From assembly GCA_023213395.1 (NCBI GenBank), contig CM041465.1:108445741-108509740 (forward strand): DNA of 64,000 nt. The letters are read 5' to 3'. The position numbers and the translations under genes are program-made. The notes under the pieces were generated by a model. The model searched no databases, had not been told where the DNA came from, and saw nothing but the letters and a program-made list of their open reading frames with translations. The DNA is from Cycas panzhihuaensis. Lineage: Eukaryota; Cycadophyta. Below, one piece after another: positions 10,479 through 20,597 of the stretch; positions within the stretch are counted from its first letter, which is position 1, and every line of letters begins with the position of its first letter.

Positions 10479-11950
10479 AAGGATGATAGACTTCATATGG
10501 GGTCGGTAGAAATATAACTAATTTTGGTGATGTGTTTTGTCAAATTTAGACTATCTACTAAGGGAGGTTTTATGATATTTAGACAAGATGTGGGGAATAA
10601 TGGTGATGTTGGGTGAATAAAAATACAATTCTCGTAGAGAATGTGATTATTATATAAAGTCTATTCTTTATGACTTTAAACTTTATTATCCTATGTGGAA
10701 AATTCAAGTTAAGCTTTATTATCTTTGCCTAAGTCTTATAGTTAGGAGATTTAGGGAATAGAAATGGCCTAGATAGTGGGCTTAGATGGAAGATAGAAAA
10801 AGATATTTGCAACCAGATTATGCTTACTCTTTTGATATGAGATGGTGAAGTTAAAGACTTATAATATATCACATCCCACTTGGCTTGTTCTTCGAAATGA
10901 AATGGTTGGTCTAACAGGCATAAGAGACTATGGTGATTATTTAAAATAGTAAACTTAAATCCAAGTAGATATTAATACCACTTGTATATTATATGTAGAA
11001 TGGCACTTGTCCCTTTTTGATAGGTTGATAACCTATACTCATACTCTTTGAGTTTATGACTCTCAAATACAAATGGTGAAATTTTGTATGAGGACAACAC
11101 CTAATCTAATACCTAAAGTATAGCATTCTAATTAAAAAGGTTAGAAAAAATCTTAAGTGGCAAGGAACAGTATAGTTGACATGAGCATTTTCAAATGGTT
11201 GAAAGTATAAGTAGTACTTGGTAACCATAAGACAGAGTCATTGCAAAGTAAATTTATTAAGGGGGTTACTATAAAGGGGAACTTTTTAATAAAATAATGA
11301 CAAAAATCAATCAGTCTAAGGAAGGCCTATAATTGGGTGAGATCCTTTAGTATGGGTGATTTAGTGATGACTAATATTTTATCTAGATCAAGCCATATAT
11401 CCTTTGTAAAAATGATGTGACCCAAGTACTATAGTTTAGTTTTATTAAAATTGCATTTTGACATCTTGGCATATAACTAGTTTTTCTTAAGAATCTGAAG
11501 GGTGATTTCTAAATGTTAGAGATGTGAGCACATATCGACACTATAAATAAGAATCTTATCAGAGAAGACGATGATGAATTTTTAAAGGTAAGGTGTAAAA
11601 TCTTATTCATGAGGGATTAATAGGTGGTAAGGGTATTATATATCATGAGTGGTATGACTTGGAACTCAAAGTAGTCATAGTAAGTTTAGAAAGTTAATTT
11701 GTGCTTATCTTCACGTGCTATTGGTATTTAATAGTATATAGATTGCAAGTCTAGTTTAGAAATTGTGGCCATATGGATCTTATCTAACATATCATCAATT
11801 TGAGGAGGGCAAAGAACTTATTCTTAATGGTAAATTTTTTTATTTCTCTATAATCAACATGAAGCTAAAAAGAACCATCTTTTTATGAACTAACATAAAG
11901 GGTATTACATAAGGGCTACGAGTTCATCAGTGATGCACTCAATTTCATTC
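10451..11950 (-). pseudogene. gypsy-A reverse transcriptase and RNase H, decayed
   Basis: The RT box is at 11555-11566 within KFIIVFSDKILIYS, where active gypsy elements have FxDD, so the second catalytic Asp is lost (FSDK). Downstream residues YAKMSKCNF and YLGHII are typical gypsy RT thumb motifs, followed by FLRLIDFCHYFIKKF and PLINLL of the RT-RNase H connection. RNase H itself (about 10750-11250) is barely readable. Stops are frequent but spacing is well preserved. Confidence 0.78.
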
Positions 11951-12780
11951 TTTTGAAAGTAATAATTTTGGTATGGACATAGGTTGATGGGATTATGGAG
12001 GTTCTTGAGTTCTATGGTTTGGTGAAACCCATGATTAGGAGGAAGGTTACTAGATAAGGGGGCAAAGATGGGTTGGTATTTAGTTAGAATAGTTTGAATA
12101 TCTAAGTCGACTTCTAACTATGGTTGAATGCTATTAATGTAGATAATATATCTAATTCTACCATTAAGTTACTTACTTGTCTTCTTGGGTGTAATAAGTT
12201 TATTTGGTGGTGACTCGAGACTATAAAGTTTGTGTGTTTAGCTTTATAGTCTTTAAACATTATAAATGAATTTTTTGAGCCATTATTAGCAATGCAATTA
12301 CCTATTATTTAGAGCCATTAGACTCCTAGGATGGCATATAATCCACTAATAGATAAGGCATAGAAATCTAATCTAAGTTGATATGTGTTAATTTGGACTT
12401 AGATATTTCAAATAACTCCTACATAATGAAAGTTATAATGGCCTAGTAAAGAATAATTAAAACTTATTTTTGGATTGATATAGGGGTTTAGTTATTTGGC
12501 TTCTGCAATATATATAAAGTTTAATGATACACCACTATTGATCAAAATTATGATGGGATTCTTCCTTAGTGTCCCTCTTGCTCATAATAGGTTAGGGTAA
12601 GCAAAAGAGGAAATAGCAAACACAAAGGTTTTAGGTATAAGTTTAAGTCATATGGAGGTTTCCAATAGTGGTTCATCTTTTGTTTCATCTTCAAAATCAA
12701 TATTAAGATCAATGGTGAATATTACTCTTTTAGATTTATATACATTTCCATGCTTGATAAACTAATTTTCTTGTATACTA
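11951..12780 (-). pseudogene. gypsy-A protease, active site lost
   Basis: The retropepsin loop is seen at about 12525-12555 as IIILI-NSG-VSLNFI, with codons at 12531-12539. The catalytic Asp of DSG has become Asn, a single G-to-A change. About 180 bases downstream on the minus strand the AILGV-WL segment corresponds to the conserved second protease motif. It links gag to RT in one former polyprotein. Confidence 0.7.
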
Positions 12781-13480
12781 CAAGTATAAGAAAGCTTCCC
12801 TATACCTATGTACCTTAGATATAGGAATTTATATTAGTGATAATGATTGTTTGGTTGTTGAACATTCTATTGGTTATTATTAGGGATGTTTTTCTTGAAA
12901 CCTTAGGGGCCTATATGTTTCTATTGGCCTTAGGTGGCTAGACGATGATGAGTCTCTTCTAAAATTGGTTCCTTATTGCCCTACAAACTCAACTTTAATT
13001 GCATTGACTATATTGATGGTATCTCTAAGACTAGGGGGTTAGTTGGTCTTCAATCTCATTTGAATACTCTCTTTGAGACTTATTATGTATGTTTCAATTA
13101 ATGTCTACTTCTCTAGATTGTAAGTAACTCTATTGTGAACATCTTAGAACTTATCAATATATGCTTCTATTAAAGTTGATTGTCTTGACCAAGTAAGTTG
13201 GCTAAAAAATAACTAGTTTTATGTTTCTTCATATTGTTTAAAGAAGTATTTACAAAATTAATCCTATGTTTAATTTGCTAAATATTATTGAGTCTACAAT
13301 TTATACTAGCGATAGGTCATTCCTTCTAAGTGGATAGAGGTAAATATCAACTAATCAACTTGGGACATCTAATTGAGTGAAAAGTATGATTCTAGTTTAC
13401 TAATTTAACTATAACTTTCATCATTATTGAGGTTTAGAATAAATATTAATATATTAATCTTATTACTAAATGGTTATTAT
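12781..13480 (-). pseudogene. gypsy-A Gag C-terminal part, cut by copia-2
   Basis: The minus-strand frame shows the retrotransposon Gag domain: KLESYFSLN, then HLEGMTYRW, FCKYFFKQYEE and LTWSRQSTLIEAYIDKFQD with only point stops. The N-terminal part is missing here because copia-2 begins at 13481; gypsy-A sequence resumes at 49609. No clean zinc knuckle was found. Confidence 0.7.
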
Positions 13481-13882
13481 TGGAGAGAGGGTTAGAGTAC
13501 AATAGTTATTACATATCAATTAACATATCATCAATCATAAATAACACCAAATATGGTAGGTTGAAAACCCCTTCAAGGGATTAAAAACCATCTCATAAAT
13601 AATATAATTTCATTAGAATTATAAAAAAATTACACTAAAGATGGCTAAGGATCTCATCCTCTTTTAAACCTTCTACCTATGTGGATACAACTGACTAGCC
13701 TTACAAACCTCCTAAGCCAAATATGCTTGATTGATTCTTGAATAGTTATTCAAGAGAAGTTCATCGAAATAGATAATTTTCCATTTCACTAAACTTTTAG
13801 TAATAATATATTGACTTTAATAAATAGATATATTATATAAAGTTAAGCGTAAAAGGTAACATTAGGGTAAATATTCTTAACA
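13481..13882 (-). repeat. copia-2 3' LTR
   Basis: About 402 bp, starting TGGAGAGAGGG and ending TTCTTAACA on the plus strand. It matches 49196-49608, for example in catatcatcaatcataaata and the atatggtaggt segment. It adjoins the PPT at 13883-13891. Confidence 0.88.
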
Positions 13883-13891
13883 TCCCCCTTT
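13883..13891 (-). other. copia-2 polypurine tract
   Basis: The minus strand reads AAAGGGGGA immediately before LTR start TGTTAAGAA. The tract is identical to that of copia-1, which supports a close relationship between the two elements. Confidence 0.78.
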
Positions 13892-13949
13892 AATGTTAAC
13901 GTTTATATAATAGAAGATGTAGAATATAAAGAAGAAGATAATGAAGACT

Positions 13950-14503
13950 TCAGCATGGTATTCCCTCTTTGATGAAGACTTCATTAATCTTTAATAATTC
14001 TCATAGCTTTATGAACTTTGTTTCAATCAATGACTTTGATAGAATATCAATAGCTTATAAATCTATATGATAATAAGATAGATTAATGGTATTTCCATTA
14101 ACAAGATTATGAATAAAATGTTGATATAATTCTATATGCTTAGTTTGAAAATGTACTATAAGATTAGGAGCTATAGATATTACACCTTGATTATCAATAT
14201 TTATTTGAATTGAAGAGTTAGGAAACAAACCAAATTCACTTAATAAGGCTTTAATCCAAAGAGATTCTTTATTGGCTTCTACCAAGGCTTGATATTTGAC
14301 TTCTGTTATAGATAATGCTAATGATCGTATCTTCTTGCTAGACTAAGTGATTGGTGAAGAGTCGACAAAGAAGACATAACTAGTTGTGGATTTTTTATCG
14401 TTAGAGTCACCTACTTAATTTAAATCTATATGTTTTATTAACTTAAGGTTAGTATTATACAATTTATAGGTAAGACCATGATAAATTATACCTTGAAGGT
14501 AAC
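13950..14503 (-). pseudogene. copia-2 RNase H C-terminal part
   Basis: 14055-14285 encodes a clear copia RNase H end: VEANKESLWIKALLSEFGL, then IDNQG and QTKHIELYQHFIHNL, closely parallel to copia-1 2685-2939. Sequence parallel to copia-1 continues to 14503, where insertion X begins after GTAAC. The upstream half of RNase H/RT is found 24 kb away at 38617. Confidence 0.85.
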
Positions 14504-17500
14504 TAGAAGTGCACCTTTGGGGGGTCACTAGATGTAAGAAGATCAAGCCTATATAATTAGTTATCATGGGGATAAAGGATCTTCGAAAGCAAGGGAAAGG
14601 ATTATCCACAAAAGGAATCTGTGTGTCAGAACATAGGTTTGAGGACCCGTAAATGACATATAAACCTTCCCTTATGGAGAGCACCTTCTCAGATTTAAGA
14701 TGAGCAAGGAGGGCTTCCTCAATTTGCTGAGTAGCCTCAAAGGGATCCTCCTATCCTGAATGGTCGAGGAAGGAGGATTGAGATTAGGGACACCTTTCTC
14801 GAGAAGAGGGAAAGGAAGGAGGTAGATCCTAATGGGAGAGGGGGTACCTATGAACAGGAAATGAGTGATGGGTAATGAAGGTGCAAGGAGGAAGTTGGGC
14901 AAAAAAGGACCAACTTCCAAACAGAAGTGACACAAGATGGTGGCTTGCTAAAAGAGGGCACCTAAAGGAGGATGCTCCTAAGGTACCAACACCCGAAACA
15001 GATGGCTAGGTGTGCAAGAGCTAGGCAATGCATCCTTTATTTTGTTTCATAGTGAATTGGGTAGTGCTATAGGTTATTGCTATTTCCAGTTTATATTTGA
15101 ATTAAAAGAGGGAGGAAAGAACAATAACAAACTCTCTCTCTCTATTCTAGCCTCTCTCTTTGCTTTTACTAATATCAAAGGAACCAAGCAAACAAGAAAC
15201 ATATGCAAAGAATGCAAGAACTAGCATGAACTCACTTGATAGTATATGGGAAAGGAGAAAGGTTGTGGTAGTGGGACTTTCAACCTTTTATACCCTTATC
15301 CTAGTGGATATAGGAGTCAAGCGAGAAGAGGGGAATGAGGATACAACTAGTGGGATCAATACCTACACGTACAAAATGACTATCCCTTCCTCAACATGAA
15401 TAAACCAAACAATCTATAAACAATAAAACATAAATAACTTTTCTTTTTTTTCTTTTCCTTCCTTAGGAGTAAAGGGGAGAGGAGTGAGCAAAAAGGTAGG
15501 GTAAGAAGGAGTGCACCTAGAACTGGGATGGCTGGTATAGAGGCCCCTTTCTCTTTTCTCATAATTCACTCTCATCTGCTTAATGCTCCTTATCATGGTT
15601 GGTATTATGGGAGGAATACTAATAGGGCTTCCTTACCTTCTTGTGAGACTAGTATGGAAAGAAAACTAAAAAGAAAAGAATTGCTCAAAAAGAAAGTTCA
15701 AAGTAATGTAATGATAATAAATAGATGTACGTACCTTTTGCAAAGACCTTTGCTTACTCCAAAAGGATGAAACCTGCATAATGAGTTGTTTACCCTTTCC
15801 CAAGGGTGCTAAACACACATGGAAGAGAATATTTGTATATGCTTGTCGAAAGAAATAATGTGATATTATGAAAACATCTTTCAAATAAGCACAATATGCA
15901 ATCTAAACTTTATTTAGTATGTGTGTAAAATGCTCCAATGATAATGGGAAAAGGGGGGGATAAAAGAACAAAGAAAGGAAGCCTATGAATTGCTAACCCT
16001 CTAAGTGAGATGCCTCCACATATCCAAGCACTCAAACCAATGGATCAAGAAAGTAGCCAAGGTTTTCAAGCAGTGGGAAAGGCAATGGGATTTATGAATG
16101 GTAAATGTTGCAAAAGACGTAAAAGTTACAAATGTTGCAACTTTTGCAAGATTTACAAAACTAAAGCTAAAACTTTATAAACCATAAGAGATTGATGTAA
16201 AAATCATATTTGAAGATGGCATGAAGGTTGGTTGTAGGCATTGGAAGCTATTGCCAATGCTATAACCAGCGAGAATCCCCTACTTTAGGGAATTTTAGGT
16301 GTGCAAGGGATATGGAGAGAAAAATAGTAGAGGGTAGGGGTTTACCCTAAAGGAGATGGCCAAGAGGGTTGGAACCCTAGCCTGGAACTCCTTTCTTCCT
16401 TTGCTACACCTTTCCTCTTAACCTCCTTAGTTGGAACCTAAGAGAAACCTCAAGGTGTGAGGAAACAAGCCAAGGAAAGGGAAGGGTTTAGCTTCCAGAA
16501 GAGAGATGTGTGATGGGGTCTCACCAAGAGAACTGGACAAACATGCAAAGAATTTCTTTTTCCAAAGGAAAGAGACAATATGCAGGTCTAAAAAAACTTG
16601 CTAAAACAAGTTTGAAATGGTTTTACCTTGTGTGATGGCTGGGAGAAGGGTTTTCCTTGAATAATAGGTGAGAAATCCCTATAACGGCATAAGAAGAGAG
16701 AGTGACCTACAAGCTAAATTGATACCAGTGATTTGACGGAGTGCTTGAGAGGAGGATCTATCCAAAACCAACTGCTACAAACCTACAACTTAGGGTTTTT
16801 ACCCTAAGCAGAGAGAAGGTAGGAGTGGACAGAAGATAGCAGTAGAAGAGAACTTTCTTTCTTTAGAATTTTTCTAAGAGAGGAAATAAGGAAGAGGAAG
16901 AATGAGCCAAAATTTGGGCTTTTAAACCCAACCCTAATATGTCGGGCAATTAGGGATTGCCCTAGGTAGGAAATAGCCCAACACCATGTGTTAATTTCAT
17001 ATTTAATGCAAACTTAGTTGTTACTAGGCTAAAAATTAAGAGTGGATACTCACACCACAACAAACTCTGTGATACTATAGAGTTTTCCATGGTAGCACAG
17101 AATTTGTCGTAGTGCACTCAACACTAGGTAAAAAAATAAAGGGGAACCTAGAAGGCTCCTAAAAAGGGGGATCCTAGACCTTGAAAGGGCAAAATAATGA
17201 ATTATCAAGGTGTCTAGAGGGTGTTAAGAGCTGGTTGGACCATGATAAGTGAGAAACAGGTGGAAACAAGGCTCTAACAAGAGACAAGTGGTGAACAAGG
17301 ATAATGATCAGGTCTAGACAGGTTATTAGGGATCATATCATGCCAAAAAGGTGGTAAAAAACATGTTGCAAGAGCCGAGAGTTCTTGAAGATGATGTGGA
17401 GGCATGGTGGAGGGTTATGAAGTGCCATGGGATGCTTATCCTAAGTCATCATAGCCTAAAGTATTAGGCACAAATATGACCATGGAGGCAAGCCAAGCAC

Positions 17501-17647
17501 AATGATCATGTAATCAATCAACAACATGTAACATGTATCTATCAACAATCTAATGACATCCTGAAGCTAATAAGAAGTGAGGATAGAAATATACCTTTAC
17601 TTATCTAAGATGTGTCATCCATATCCATTCTTGGTAGCTGAGAAAGA
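14504..17647. mobile_element. unclassified 3.1-kb insertion X in copia-2
   Basis: Interrupts the copia-2 RNase H region. The flanking 5-mers are gtaac (14499-14503) and ataac (17648-17652), a TSD with one transition. X is richer in G and purines than its surroundings. It shows no LTR pair, no terminal inverted repeats, no poly-A and no recognisable RT, transposase or Gag. The open frames within it (for example 14672-14935 minus and 15012-15224 plus) have no recognised motif. It may be a non-autonomous element or a decayed DNA transposon. Confidence 0.55.
17053..17114. mobile_element. 62-bp MITE-like inverted repeat with CACTA-like ends
   Basis: 19-bp arms at 17053-17071 and 17096-17114 are inverted copies with three mismatches, all transitions. 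The ends read CACCACAACAAA and CACTACGACAAA. These resemble the termini of CACTA-type DNA transposons (CACTACAAG...), but the loop is only 24 bp. It could be a minimal deletion derivative or just a hairpin within insertion X. Confidence 0.45.
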
Positions 17648-17717
17648 ATAACATAAGATTTGTTTGGATGCTTTCTAATGTGAATCATGAGATTTTTACA
17701 TATACCTAGAACACAAG
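17648..17717 (-). pseudogene. 70-bp copia-2 RT/RNase H fragment between two insertions
   Basis: Matches copia-1 around 3135-3190, for example ctttctaatgtgaatcatg against ctttccaatgagattcatg, and ends just before the copia-3 LTR. This small island shows that X and copia-3 are two separate insertions into the same copia-2 gene. Confidence 0.7.
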
Positions 17718-17874
17718 TGAAAAGAGTGGATCTATCCTTCATCTCCATGTACTAAACACAAAGGCAAACATGGGAGTAAGAGAGACTTAAAAGAAAGAGA
17801 GTAGCTCTCATAGAATTGAGAGGTAAGAATGAGCCTCCTCCATTAAGCTTTTCCTTTTATATTAAGAGAGGGAG
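17718..17874 (-). repeat. copia-3 3' LTR, outer piece
   Basis: Matches the first half of 38319-38616 (aaagagtggatctatc, tctccat, taagaatgagcc). It ends at Tat-1, whose 4-bp target duplicate ggag occupies 17871-17874. Confidence 0.88.
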
Positions 17875-18056
17875 TGTTTCCCGGCTTCCGGGAATGGATA
17901 CGGAATCACCGACTCAGGTAAGTGCAGGTATGTCTCTAGCATTATCATCACTTTTATGTACTGATTGTTTGCTTACATATTTGCATGCGTATGACTTTGT
18001 GGGCGGCCTGGTCGTCGTCCACACCTATGTTTAGCCTATGACGACTATAGCAGGGG

Positions 18057-18075
18057 CACACTCTTAGCGAGTGTG
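18057..18075 (+). other. conserved LTR hairpin
   Basis: Stem CACACTC / GAGTGTG with a 5-nt loop. It is identical at 28797-28815 in the 3' LTR. In Tat-2 (52411-52429) the stem is CACACTT / AAGTGTG, so one pair changed on both sides and pairing is kept. The role is unknown. Confidence 0.5.
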
Positions 18076-18542
18076 GCACCTTGGTGACCGTGACATTTCC
18101 CCGATCCGCCTCCTCTCTCCACGGATCCACCGGGTTTGCGCCACCTCCACCCGTGTGATGTCTCATCGTCGCTTGGTTAGCTTGCCACCTCATTTGGGGT
18201 CCTATTTCTGCTCCGTGGGCCCGCTTTCTTGGCTTGTTTGCTCCGGTGGGTGTTTTAGTTGTCCTTTAGCCTTTTCCGTTTGCCCCGGCTGGACGGTTGG
18301 CGGGCCCCATTTGTGTCTCCAGGTGCATACCACCGTAATCTTCGCAGTCTGCAAGTGATCTTCGCCGAAATTTTCGCATCACTTGGAATATTCGCAGATC
18401 GCTAAAGTTTCCGTGCAGACGACTGCTCGCTTGTTTTTAAAATCCGGTGGCAATTTCGCATTTATTGAAACCGCCACGTGGTTCGCGCTTTTCTCCCTCC
18501 CGTAGTGCCCTATTCGCGTACTTTAGGGTTTTGCTTTAGTAC

Positions 18543-18549
18543 TTAAATA
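18543..18549 (+). promoter_or_regulatory. TATA-like box of Tat-1 5' LTR
   Basis: TTAAATA about 670 bp into the LTR, after a conserved agggttttg segment. The 3' LTR has TTAAACA at 29290-29296 and Tat-2 has TATTTAAGA at 52882-52890 in the same context. The position is plausible for the U3 promoter, which would put transcription start shortly downstream; no direct evidence. Confidence 0.35.
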
Positions 18550-20428
18550 TCTTTTGGCCTGCTTTCAAGGATCTTTTTGGCTCACTTTTGGATTTACTCT
18601 CAAGAGGAACACTCTCCGCTCCGCTCTTACATTTGTTGTCAAGAATCGGACTGCACTCTTCATACCAGCCTCCTCCTTTGGCTTGGCCGAGACATTCTCT
18701 CGCCCTCAAACGCCTTGGAGAGGGCTCCTTTGAAGCGGTTTCCACTGCTTTTCACCCAGTGCACCACGAGCTCCCGCTTGCGTGTGTTTCCTGCTCCACC
18801 TCCATAGTAGGCCCCTAGCCCGCTCTATTCCAGATCCGAAATGCTTGTTCCAACCCTTCTTCATTGCCTTTTGGCCGGGCAAATCCTTGCCTCCCTTTCC
18901 GTGTACTCTTCACTTTGTATTTGTTTTTGGTGATATTTACACTTGACTTATTTGTTCTCATTTGTTGCTTGAGAGTTGGTTTTCCTCCCTCTTGAGGACG
19001 CTGCACCACTCTCCCTCCGCTTCTTGCCGCTTTGTGCCCAAGGCGGCGTTGAGGGGTTGCATAGGCTTTGGAGAGGAGCCGGGTGGATTCCGCACCACCG
19101 CCACGCCTCCCTAAGCGGCTCAAAGCCCTCCAAAGCCTCCCTCTCGCCCGTGCTACTTGGCTTGCAAACAAGGGTTCAAGGCTCCCTTGGTTGCCCAAAC
19201 CAAATTGCCACAAGTTGCGCTACCGATTTGGGACCCTTTATTCAGTTTGGGTGCCATCCATAGGCCCAACCGCTGGGTTCTTGCTCCACCTTTGCTCCCT
19301 GCTACCCAGTTTGCTCCTCGTAGCATCCGGTTCCCGTGGGTGTCTTTGGGTCTTTCTTGCCCCTTCTTGCTGCTTTCCACCTTGAGCCTTGACTTTCTCC
19401 TCGCCCGTGGCTCTTGGGGAGAGGTCCGGTACCATTTATGCGGTGAGGCCACTCCGAGGCTTACCTTGTTGTTTCCTTTCATTTGGATCGTTCTTCTTTG
19501 GTATTTTCCTTATTGGACTAACACCGATGCATGTACATTTAGACTCTCGCTTATGTTGTTAGACATATATTGCTAGATCTTTGTGTTGCATATAGGTGTC
19601 TCCCCCAGAGGGAGACCTTTGTTGCTTACAGTGTACTCGGGACGCCACGGAGAACGCGTTGCCGTTGTCCCCTTCCACCCAGAAGCGTCCCTTGCATGTG
19701 TCATATTTTATGCTATCTCATTTGCTAGTTAGCTTTCTTTCCTTCCTTCTAGATCGATTTACTTTTCCCGGGAAGGTAAGGAAGCCCTTTTCGCCGCCGC
19801 CACATTTCACATCCCAGATGCAGCTGAGTGGTTGGGTGCTCCTCTGAAGGCTACGCCATCTCTCACGCCTTGGCCTGTGCACGCCTCCGCTCCTCTTCGC
19901 TACCCTTGGTCTTTTTCCTTCTTTATTCTTTTCCTAGTAATTAGAACATCGAAAGATTAAAAGGAAAATTACCTTTTTGTATTGGTTTGCGATTTGTTTG
20001 CCTTGTTGCATGTACTTTTGTTATTCGTAGGAAAGGTTGTAGGAGTCTTCTTCTCTCTTACCCTTCCTCCCTCTTCCTAACTGCATGAGCGCCTTGCTTC
20101 CCAAGATCGTCAGATACCCAGCTTAGATTGCATAGGATTGTTCTTGGCCTATCCTTGTTAGGTTCTTTCTCTCTCTTCCGCCACCCAAGGGTGGAGGGGC
20201 CTACTCCTGTGTCAACCCTGTCTGCCCCACGATCTTCGCCCTTCGCTCAAGGCGGTGAAGGGTCACCCAAGAGTAGCCATACTCCATTGCATCCCGAACT
20301 CAAGGCCCGGCCAAGACGGGCGCCTCAAGGTAGTTGCTTGCTTGCCTTGTAGGTTCCACTTCCTACCGCTTCGTCACCATCTCTCCCCGCGCTATCGGGC
20401 CAAAGGGTTATCCCAGTGTGGCCCATCA

Positions 20429-20446
20429 TGGCGACCATACTGGGAC
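20429..20446 (+). other. Tat-1 primer-binding site
   Basis: TGGCGACCATACTGGGAC immediately after the LTR. Its start resembles the TGGCGACTCTGCTGGGGA type found in Tat-lineage elements. Tat-2 has nearly the same sequence at 54949-54966. Confidence 0.75.
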
Positions 20447-20597
20447 CGCCAAGAAGGGAGCTAGTCTCGCCTCTCTGCTGGTTTCGCTACCCTGTGTGAT
20501 CCTTTCTATACCGTTCTTGACCTCCACGTTGGGCGCCCCAACGCTGCGTGTTATACTGCTCCTTCTCTTTTCCTCGACATCGCTTGGCCGACCTCGC

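Larger units (their letters stand above)
17875..20428 (+). repeat. Tat-1 5' LTR (2554 bp)
   Basis: Starts TGTTTCC and ends CATCA right before the PBS. It matches 28619-31147 throughout and more distantly 52231-54948 of Tat-2. It contains a conserved hairpin (18057-18075) and a TATA-like box (18543-18549). Several open frames over 100 codons on both strands (for example 18815-19213 minus, 19157-19576 plus) show no motif and reflect GC content. Differences from the 3' LTR are mostly short indels in C/G-rich spots. Confidence 0.92.

Noticed and set aside
15012-15884. Several 60-80 codon frames in insertion X
   Set aside because: Overlapping on both strands, low complexity, no family recognised; not enough to call a gene.
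18815-19576. Overlapping open frames over 100 codons on both strands
   Set aside because: They lie inside the Tat-1 LTR, lack motifs, overlap each other in opposite directions and are not kept in the other LTR; GC-rich composition explains them.
20429-20446. tRNA gene at the PBS
   Set aside because: Only the short 3'-end complement of a tRNA is present; there is no cloverleaf. No tRNA or rRNA gene was seen elsewhere.
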